Source of the DNA: a virus
DNA length: 27,669 nucleotides
IMG/VR virus record: IMGVR_UViG_3300034418_001298
Span: 1-27,669 of that record
Reading direction: 5' to 3' (one strand)
The notes beneath the pieces were generated by a model. The model did not search any database and had not been told where the DNA came from. It saw nothing but the letters and a program-made list of their open reading frames with translations. Of this stretch, positions 14,593 to 20,340 are shown one piece after another. A program made the position numbers and the translations under genes. The first letter of the stretch is position 1. Every line of letters starts with the position of its first letter.

Positions 14593-16674
14593 TTAACCGT
14601 AGGTGTAAACAATAACTTTGCCGTCGCCGCCGTCGCCGCCTTTGCCGGACGTGGCGACGTTGCCGGAAGTGGTGGCCACGCGAGCGCCGCCTCCTCCACC
14701 GCCGCCAGCCCCAACGCCGCCGGCATTGCCGCCAGCGCCAGCCGTTGCACTGCCTGAGGATGTGGCGCAGTTACCGCCGCCGCCGCCACCTGATGCCTGG
14801 GTTCCAGCGGCATTGACAGAGCCGTCGCCACCATCGGTGGCGTTGCCGTTGGTTGTTGAGCTGGTGCCGGCCGTACCACCGGATAAAGCACCGGCATCAG
14901 CGCCTGCCGTGGCGTTTACGGCTGTCGCTGCAGCACCGACGCCACCACCTGCGCCGCCGCCGGATGACATGAACACCGTGGCAGTTGGAGCGGCGCCCGT
15001 TGTCGGGCTGTTGTCCGTGGCGGCACCGTTACCGCCATTGCCGCCAACCTCGATAGGAATGGTGTAACCAGCAATGACTTGAGCACCAATTCCGCCGCCA
15101 CCAACAGCGTTGTTAGCTGTGTTGACCGTGCCGCCCGCTCCGCCTTCGGCAGTCAGCCATGCTCCAAACTTGCTATCACCGCCAGCCACGCCAGGATCGC
15201 TAACGGTGCCGCCGTTGGAACCTGCTGCGGTAAAGGTTCTAGAAGCCCCGCCCGTGCCTTTGGCACCGACGGTGATGGTCTCCGTTGCGCCAAGGATGGA
15301 TGCCGGAAGTGTGCGTTGCACCACTGCGCCGGCAGCGCCGCCGCCAGCACCGCCATAGCCAACGTTGGCCGATGCACCGCCCGATGCACCACCGCCGCCG
15401 GCGCCAATAGCAATCACCAGCACCAGTTGTGCGCCGGATGGCTTAGTCCAGGTGTCAGTTCCGACGGTTGTATAGGTATTGGTGGCAAGTAGCGACATAC
15501 TGCCGGCTGCTGCCCAACTCAATGTGCCAGAGCCGTTGGTTGTTAGCTGCTGTCCGTCGGTGCCGTCCGTTGCCGGCAGGGTGTAGGTGGTGGAGCCAGC
15601 CGCTGCTGCAGGCGATAGGCCGACATAGCCAGATGTCGAGCCCGACAGGCGTACGGTGCCTTTTACGTCAAGGGTGGAACCGGGTGAGCTGGTTCCAATC
15701 CCCATCCTGCCCGAGCTGTCAATCCGCATCCGCTCAACTGGGCTGCTTGCTCCATCAGCGGTGGTGTAAAAGACCAGGCGACCTGGCATGTCATTAACGC
15801 CAGGGGTGCCATCTACTTGACCAATTATTGCTGCTGCGGTTGAGTTTCTATCTGTTCCATCTGCACCTTGAAAGGCGATTGCACCCAGCCAATCACCGCT
15901 AGCAACAATTGTTGTTGATCCTACTGCATTGCTTTTTGCATAGCCAAGGAATAAATATGCCGGTTCGTTGCTAGCATCATTACTAATGATTGCCAGGCTA
16001 GAGTTGTTATAGTCAGGACCTTCAATTTTTACTTTAGGTGTAATTCCCCAAAAAGTTTCTGCGCTATTTGTTGTCCCAATCCCCATCCTGCCCGAGCTGT
16101 CGATGCGGAGGCGTTCGGTGCCACCAGTGCTAGCTGCAAGCGTGTCGGCGGCGGGGCTCCAGAAGCCGGTGTTGGTATCTGTACCGGGATAAATCGAGGG
16201 CAGTGCGGCAGTGCCCAGCGGGAAACTGATCGTGCTGTCAAACGTCGCAGCACTGGTGACATCCAGCGTGCCTGGGATGTCGACGTTGCTCGTCCACTCC
16301 ACTCCAGTGCCAGCCGCATCGGTCTGGAGCAGTTGTCGGGCAGCACCATCTGCCAACTTGCTGACCGCGATCTCGGCACTGGCGCTGATGTCGCCATCGA
16401 CAATGGTGCCATCCGCGATCTTGGCGCTGGTGACTACGCCGCTGTCAATGGTCCAAGTTGAGCCACTGCCGCTGACGGTGATGTCGCCTTTATCACCATC
16501 AGAGACACCTCCGCCGCCGCCCGATAGCTCAACGATGCTGGCGGTGCCGTCGTCCTTCTTGGTGTAGAGCTTGCCGTCGTAGGTGTTGAGCGCCAGCTCA
16601 CCCAACTCCAGTTGGCCGGTGGTTGGCACTGCGCCTTGTACGGCGCTGCGTTTGATCTTGATGGTGTTTGCCAT
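14593..16674 (-). CDS. Fibre-like structural protein with glycine-rich C-terminal domain (693 aa)
   Basis: Residues 1-50 form a fibre N-terminal module (MANTIKIKRSAVQG, TTGQLELGELALNTYDGKLY) shared in pattern with the two neighbouring genes. The middle carries shaft-like repeats, including ERLRIDSSGRMGIGT near residue 190 and ERMRIDSSGRMGIGT near residue 318, encoded by an identical 26-bp DNA repeat. A TTYTLPATDGTDGQQL...LSW motif, common near fibre ends, lies around residue 365. From about residue 420 the protein is extremely Gly/Ala-rich (AIGAGGGGASGG, GGGGGGGARVATTSG), with low-complexity Gly runs to the end (VIVYTYG). Comparable Gly-rich domains occur at the receptor-contacting tips of several phage fibres. 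A strong AAAGGGGAG ribosome binding site precedes the ATG. It could be a tail fibre or a capsid-attached fibre; the location between head and tail genes leaves this open. Confidence 0.85.
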   Translation of the reverse strand: MANTIKIKRSAVQGAVPTTGQLELGELALNTYDGKLYTKKDDGTASIVELSGGGGGVSDGDKGDITVSGSGSTWTIDSGVVTSAKIADGTIVDGDISASAEIAVSKLADGAARQLLQTDAAGTGVEWTSNVDIPGTLDVTSAATFDSTISFPLGTAALPSIYPGTDTNTGFWSPAADTLAASTGGTERLRIDSSGRMGIGTTNSAETFWGITPKVKIEGPDYNNSSLAIISNDASNEPAYLFLGYAKSNAVGSTTIVASGDWLGAIAFQGADGTDRNSTAAAIIGQVDGTPGVNDMPGRLVFYTTADGASSPVERMRIDSSGRMGIGTSSPGSTLDVKGTVRLSGSTSGYVGLSPAAAAGSTTYTLPATDGTDGQQLTTNGSGTLSWAAAGSMSLLATNTYTTVGTDTWTKPSGAQLVLVIAIGAGGGGASGGASANVGYGGAGGGAAGAVVQRTLPASILGATETITVGAKGTGGASRTFTAAGSNGGTVSDPGVAGGDSKFGAWLTAEGGAGGTVNTANNAVGGGGIGAQVIAGYTIPIEVGGNGGNGAATDNSPTTGAAPTATVFMSSGGGAGGGVGAAATAVNATAGADAGALSGGTAGTSSTTNGNATDGGDGSVNAAGTQASGGGGGGNCATSSGSATAGAGGNAGGVGAGGGGGGGARVATTSGNVATSGKGGDGGDGKVIVYTYG
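15695..15720 (-). repeat. 26-bp direct repeat, copy 1, in the glycine-rich fibre gene
   Basis: Starts ccaatccccatcctg and ends ccgagctgtc. The identical 26 bases recur at 16076-16101. The minus strand encodes the fibre shaft motif DSSGRMGIG. Perfect DNA identity over 26 bases suggests recent duplication or ongoing recombination between shaft modules. Confidence 0.85.
16076..16101 (-). repeat. 26-bp direct repeat, copy 2, in the glycine-rich fibre gene
   Basis: Identical to 15695-15720, 381 bases away (a multiple of three, so in frame). It encodes the same DSSGRMGIG motif. Confidence 0.85.
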
Positions 16675-16710
16675 GTGGCTCCCCTTTGGTTGCTATGTAG
16701 CAGGGTTGAA

Positions 16711-16728
16711 GCCCCGTAGCGACGGGGC
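16711..16728 (-). other. Stem-loop between two fibre genes
   Basis: GCCCCGT and ACGGGGC form a seven-base G/C-rich stem around a four-base loop, in the 62-base gap between the stop at 16737 and the next start at 16674. On the minus strand it is followed by TTCAACCCTG, not by a T run, so it is a weak candidate for an intrinsic terminator. It may instead be an RNA-processing or stability hairpin. Confidence 0.5.
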
Positions 16729-16736
16729 GGGAACAG

Positions 16737-18179
16737 TTAGAAAGTGCCTCCGTCAATATCGAAACCGGAGGCGGTGCCATCCTCAAGGAATGTCACTAGG
16801 TCCGATAGTGCCACCTGCACCATCGTGCCGTTGTCGTTGATCACCATGCGGTCTGCTTGCGCCAGCGTGGTAGCAGTGGCAGTGGTGCTGCCATCAATTA
16901 CTGCAACTTCCGTAGAAGTAAGCAGCGCGAGCGCCGTGGCAGCACCTGTCTGCATCCCGGCCAAGGTGGCTAGGTCATCATCAAGGTCCAGCTCGGTGCT
17001 GGTAATGACAAGGCCGCGACCACTTCTAATGTCCAGCGAAAACTCGTTGCCGACGCTTAGGTCTAGGCCGTCGCCAGCGGTATAGGTGGTGTTGGTATCG
17101 GTGGCATTAATGGTGATGGCACCATTGCCATTGGTGATCGAAACATTGGTGCCAGCCGTCAGTGTTGCCTTAGTTAGCCCGCCAGCGGTGTTGCCGATCA
17201 GCAGTTGGCCGTCGGTGTAGGTGGTCTGGCCGGTGCCGCCATCACCTACGGCAAGAGTGCCGGTAATGCTAGAAGCGCCAAGATCCAATGCCAGCTCAGT
17301 GGTCTCGATAACCAAGCCGCCGTTGGCCTTGAGGTCAAGGCTGAACTCAGATCCAACCAGATCGAGGCCGTCACCTGCTGTGTAGCTGGTGCCGGTGCTG
17401 TTGATGGTGATCGAGCCGTTGCCGTTGGTGATCGACACTCCGGTGCCAGCGGTCAGCGTCGCCTTGGTCAGCCCACCGGCGGTGTTGCCAATCAGCAGTT
17501 GGCCGTCGGTGTAGGTGGTCTGGCCAGTGCCGCCGTAGCCGGTGCCAATCGTGGTGCCTTGCCAGGTGCCGGTGCCGATAGTGCCCACCGAGGTCAGGCT
17601 GGAGCCGGTAACGCCACTACCCAGCGTGGTGCTGCTCAGAACGCTGGAGCCGTTGATGTAGTACGCCTTGCCGGTGAGCAGGTTCAGGTGCTCGCTGGAG
17701 GTCCAGGCGTCGGTGGCGTCAACCCAGTTGAAGGTCTTGTCAGTGGTGCCCTTCAGCGTGATACCGCCGCCGTCGGCAGCAGCATCGGAGGGAGAGGCGG
17801 TGTCGGCCAAGACGATGTTCTTGTCGTCTGTGGTGACTGTGGTGCTGTTGATTGTGGTGGTCGTGCCGTTGACGGTGAAGTCGCCGGTAACAGTCAGGTT
17901 ATTGCTGAAAGTGGCGTTACCGCTAAGGGTGGCGCTGCCGAGTGCCAGCGTGCCCGTGATGGTTTTGGTGCCGCTGATGGTTTGGTTGCCGGTCAGACTG
18001 ACAAAAGCGCCATCGCCGGCAATCGCCGGAATGGTGGTGGCATCGCCGTTGCCGTCAGCACCCTTGCCGTAGTAGAGGATGTTGTCAACCTCATTGAAGG
18101 CCAACTCGGCGTTTTTCAGTCCAGCTGGGGCGCCAGTGGCGCCGCTGACGCGGCGCTTAATCCGCAGGGTGTTGGCCAT
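16737..18179 (-). CDS. Fibre-like structural protein with internal 98-residue duplication (480 aa)
   Basis: The N-terminus (MANTLRIKRRVSGATGAPAG, then LKNAELAFNEVDNILYYGKG) is the same type of fibre module as in the neighbours. Residues 60-130 are a beta-helical shaft-like region (TISGTKTITGTLALGSATLSG, LTVTGDFTVNGTTTTINST). Residues 214-311 and 312-408 are two copies of one unit beginning G(Y/D)GGTGQTTYTDGQLLIG, with YTAGDGLDL and EFSLD at matching places. The last part is ATAL/STEVAVIDGSTTATATT and the protein ends FDIDGGTF. Composition is Thr/Gly/Ser-rich and nearly free of Cys and His, typical of trimeric phage fibres. The C-terminal DGGTF resembles the DGGNF end of the upstream protein. 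AAGG lies about 10 bases before the ATG. Confidence 0.85.
   Translation of the reverse strand: MANTLRIKRRVSGATGAPAGLKNAELAFNEVDNILYYGKGADGNGDATTIPAIAGDGAFVSLTGNQTISGTKTITGTLALGSATLSGNATFSNNLTVTGDFTVNGTTTTINSTTVTTDDKNIVLADTASPSDAAADGGGITLKGTTDKTFNWVDATDAWTSSEHLNLLTGKAYYINGSSVLSSTTLGSGVTGSSLTSVGTIGTGTWQGTTIGTGYGGTGQTTYTDGQLLIGNTAGGLTKATLTAGTGVSITNGNGSITINSTGTSYTAGDGLDLVGSEFSLDLKANGGLVIETTELALDLGASSITGTLAVGDGGTGQTTYTDGQLLIGNTAGGLTKATLTAGTNVSITNGNGAITINATDTNTTYTAGDGLDLSVGNEFSLDIRSGRGLVITSTELDLDDDLATLAGMQTGAATALALLTSTEVAVIDGSTTATATTLAQADRMVINDNGTMVQVALSDLVTFLEDGTASGFDIDGGTF
16953..17540 (-). repeat. Tandem 294-bp duplication within the fibre gene
   Basis: Two adjacent 294-bp units, 17540-17247 and 17246-16953, encode residues 214-311 and 312-409. 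DNA conservation is highest at the start of each unit (for example cagcagttggccgtcggtg in both), and falls towards the end of the unit. Confidence 0.8.
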
Positions 18180-18231
18180 GAAGCTACAGCCTTAACAGTG
18201 TTTCGATTCTAGGGGGCTTACAGGATAAAGC

Positions 18232-19179
18232 CTAAAAATTTCCACCATCCGTCACTTCAAAGATTGTAGTGGATGGTCCACCAATCCATTTGTTAGCCGT
18301 TGAATCATAAATCAATAAACTTTGATTAACTTTTGCAGATACATCTACATCGGTAAGAGCCTGAAGAGATGTAGAAGCACCTGGCACAGATGAAGACTGC
18401 CACCTACCATTGGCAGAGTTATATGCTAAAACATTCCCATTAGAAGGATTTGCCGCTTCAACATCATGCAAATCTGAAAGCCTTGATCCCGTTGCCCATC
18501 TAACAAAAATAGAGCCATTATTTGCTGCATTGATTACAGCCGCAACCGCCAGCTTTAGATTTGGCGCTTCTGGCTCCGTCGTAGTGAATCCGCCCGCAAC
18601 GGCTGGATTACACCAAAGAATGTCACCATCTTGATACGCAGAAGTATTGATGCCACGAATCTTGCCAAAAACAGTGACATAGCCATCAGCGCCGCCCGCA
18701 ATAATCTGATCAGTTACGCCAAAAAACACATAACCGGGCAGCGAGCCATCGGCAACCATTGGGGCAACTTTTAAGCGACCGCTATTGCCAACCGAACCAG
18801 CAAAGCGGACAGCGGTGCCCTTGGGAATGGCAACCGAGTTGCTGTTATTTCGACACAAGAGCATTGTCTCTTGGCCGATGTAATTACTAATTCCACCAAG
18901 TTTTCCAAGCTCAAGTGTGCCCTCATCGGCATTCCAAGCCAGCTCACCAGGATTATCAACGTTGCCGCCACTGGTCAGCAATTGAATCGACTGAAGAATC
19001 GGGTCTTGATTCCATGGCGCATAGGTCAGCGCACTCCATGCACTGCTGCCATCGCCAACCTTGACTTGCTTTGTATCGCTTTCATATCCAACCTCACCAG
19101 CGGCTAAGACAGGATTAGCAGCGGTCCAGTTCGCTGCCGTATCACGGCGTAGCTTGATCCGCTGCCGAGTTGTTGCCAT
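18232..19179 (-). CDS. Fibre-like structural protein (315 aa)
   Basis: Residues 5-55 (RIKLRRDTAANWTAANPVLA, then GEVGYESDTKQVKVGDGSSAW) are a well-known phage fibre N-terminal module found in hyaluronidase-like and tropism-determinant-like fibre proteins, thought to mediate attachment or trimer start. The middle (about 105-230) contains VAIPKGTAVRFAGSVG, LPGYVFFGVTDQIIAGGADG and DGDILWCNPAVAGG, a beta-rich domain common in phage structural proteins. The end has two copies of a short unit (about 232-262 and 271-300): LSDLHDVEAANPSNGNVLAY and LQALTDVDVSAKVNQSLLIY. It terminates EVTDGGNF. The start overlaps the gpFII-like gene by one base (TGATG). DNA here looks more AT-rich than in the neighbouring fibre genes. 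Confidence 0.85.
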   Translation of the reverse strand: MATTRQRIKLRRDTAANWTAANPVLAAGEVGYESDTKQVKVGDGSSAWSALTYAPWNQDPILQSIQLLTSGGNVDNPGELAWNADEGTLELGKLGGISNYIGQETMLLCRNNSNSVAIPKGTAVRFAGSVGNSGRLKVAPMVADGSLPGYVFFGVTDQIIAGGADGYVTVFGKIRGINTSAYQDGDILWCNPAVAGGFTTTEPEAPNLKLAVAAVINAANNGSIFVRWATGSRLSDLHDVEAANPSNGNVLAYNSANGRWQSSSVPGASTSLQALTDVDVSAKVNQSLLIYDSTANKWIGGPSTTIFEVTDGGNF

Positions 19180-19613
19180 CAGCTCGCACCTCCACCATCA
19201 ACTTCTGGTGTATCCACCCATTCTGTCCCGTTATGCACCAGCAAGTCGCCTTGCTGAGCATTGGTGATATTTACATCAGTGAGATCGTTAAGACCAAACA
19301 CACGCGGATCTTGCCCCGGCGCTGCACTTTCAGGCGGCACACGAATCAGCATCAGCTCTGTGAAGCTGCCATCATCTACCTTCATGGCTTCACGTACCTG
19401 ATAATTCACTCCGTCCACCGTTACCGCTGCGCCGTAAATCAAGCCACCGAACTGCGAAGTTTTTACTGTCACCTTGTAATCGGTTGTCAAGACGACGCCA
19501 TCAGCAACAATCTCACTTGGCATATCCAAAATGCCAAGACCACTGACGGCACCAGAGCTGACTGGCACCCCGAAGTCGGCCAAAAACAGATCCAGGTCTT
19601 CGCTGAATGCCAT
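19179..19613 (-). CDS. Head-tail connector, gpFII-like, with fibre-type C-terminal tag
   Basis: Residues 1-95 resemble the head-tail joining protein gpFII of lambda: an N-terminal helix (SEDLDLFLADFG), LTTDYKVTVKTSQFGGLIYG, then TVDGVNYQVREAMKVDDGSF and a terminal strand ELMLIRVPP. The protein would sit at the bottom of the portal complex and join the tail. Residues 106-144 are additional: FGLNDLTDVNITNAQQGDLL and NGTEWVDTPEVDGGGAS. This extension closely resembles the short units at the end of the next gene (LTDV...LLIYDS...KW...DGG), which suggests a shared interaction tag. The start is just downstream of a strong terminator, with no good Shine-Dalgarno sequence. The connector assignment is by fold pattern and position. 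Confidence 0.75.
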   Translation of the reverse strand: MAFSEDLDLFLADFGVPVSSGAVSGLGILDMPSEIVADGVVLTTDYKVTVKTSQFGGLIYGAAVTVDGVNYQVREAMKVDDGSFTELMLIRVPPESAAPGQDPRVFGLNDLTDVNITNAQQGDLLVHNGTEWVDTPEVDGGGAS

Positions 19614-19639
19614 GACGCCATGCTAACTCGGCAAAGCAA

Positions 19640-19666
19640 AAGCCCTTGGGTAAAACCCAAGGGCTT
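19640..19666 (-). terminator. Intrinsic terminator after the head genes
   Basis: AAGCCCTTGGGT and ACCCAAGGGCTT form a perfect 12-base-pair stem with a three-base loop. On the minus strand it is followed by TTGCTTTGCC, so the stem end plus the following bases supply TTTTGCTTT as an imperfect T run. It lies 19 bases after the stop of the gene ending at 19685 and 26 bases before the start at 19613. It separates abundant head proteins from the connector and fibre genes. Confidence 0.88.
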
Positions 19667-19684
19667 GGTCAGATACAGCCAGAA

Positions 19685-20095
19685 TCAGGCGTACTTCTTC
19701 ACGCCCACGCCATTAATGGAGTAGGTATGAGTGGAGGTGCTGGTGGTAGACACAGCCTTGATCCAACGCTTGGCAGCACCCTTAGGGAACACCAGATACT
19801 GCTTGGAAGCAGAGGTGCTCACTTGGGCAAAGGCAACGGCGGCAGAAGCCTGCTCAGTGCCACCACGGCTAAACACAGTAGTGACATCGCCATAGCTACC
19901 GCCAGAAGTGTCGCTCGACTGGATTTTGACATCCAGAGTCGAGGTGCCACCAGCCTCGACATCAAGAATGATTACAAGGTCGCCCTCGTAGTCATTCATG
20001 TCAACAGCAGTGCCATTCAGGTTGGAGGTGCGCTCAGCCGTAGGAGCCAGAGCAAAGTGCTGGAGTTTTTCCAGCCCGGTCGAAAGAATAGACAT
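19685..20095 (-). CDS. Probable head-surface (decoration-like) structural protein (136 aa)
   Basis: I recognise the general pattern, not a specific family: LNGTAVDMNDYEGDLVIILD, then AGGTSTLDVKIQSSDTSGGSY, AVAFAQVS and RWIKAVSTTS with a beta-rich, Thr/Ser/Gly-rich composition. Small beta proteins with N..A.D..DYEG.L.I.LDV...G...L.VKIQ.S are common one or two genes after the capsid gene in phages and are thought to bind the capsid surface. It is the last gene before a strong terminator, and high output would suit a protein needed in hundreds of copies. AAGGA lies next to the ATG region, overlapping the upstream stop. A minor tail role cannot be excluded. Confidence 0.7.
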   Translation of the reverse strand: MSILSTGLEKLQHFALAPTAERTSNLNGTAVDMNDYEGDLVIILDVEAGGTSTLDVKIQSSDTSGGSYGDVTTVFSRGGTEQASAAVAFAQVSTSASKQYLVFPKGAAKRWIKAVSTTSTSTHTYSINGVGVKKYA

Positions 20096-20098
20096 GGA

Positions 20099-20338
20099 TC
20101 AGTCCTTGGTAGCAGGGGCGGTGGTGCGAGCCCTGCGGGCGGGCTTCGCGGGTTCTGCTTCAGATTCAACCACTGGGGCTGGATCAGGTTCAGCAGGAGT
20201 GGCAGGGGCCTCAGCTGCAATCGCAGCCTTGCCCATGCCGATCAAAAGATGAGCAACCGAATCATCAAGGTCAAGGAAGGAGCCGGCCGCAACCGGCTCC
20301 CCAGAGACCATGACGGAACGCAGGATCTCAACCTTCAT
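20099..20338 (-). CDS. Small protein after the capsid gene, function unknown (79 aa)
   Basis: The first 40 residues (MKVEILRSVMVSGEPVAAGS, FLDLDDSVAHLLIGMGKA) form a compact motif often seen in small proteins directly downstream of capsid genes: a short strand, (V/E)AG, D(D)..A..LIG.GKA. Residues 41-79 are a flexible Ala/Pro/Glu-rich linker with a basic end (KPARRARTTAPATKD). It is two bases after the capsid stop, in the junction TGATCATG. It may be a head accessory protein, comparable in position to lambda gpFI, but sequence similarity to gpFI is not evident. Confidence 0.8.
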   Translation of the reverse strand: MKVEILRSVMVSGEPVAAGSFLDLDDSVAHLLIGMGKAAIAAEAPATPAEPDPAPVVESEAEPAKPARRARTTAPATKD

Positions 20339-20340
20339 GA

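Noticed and set aside
14618-15067. Pro/Ala-rich 149-codon plus-strand frame
   Set aside because: It is a complement of the glycine-rich domain; GGC/GCC runs read as Pro and Ala. No ribosome binding site or plausible fold.
17205-18212. 335-codon plus-strand open frame antisense to the fibre gene
   Set aside because: It has repetitive Val/Gly/Ala-rich translation (AVGVGGLAGAA and similar) produced by the Thr/Gly-rich repeats of the fibre gene on the other strand.
18180-18231. Terminator between the 315-aa and 480-aa fibre genes
   Set aside because: GGCTT...AAGCC forms only a five-base stem with an eight-base loop and is not followed by a T run.
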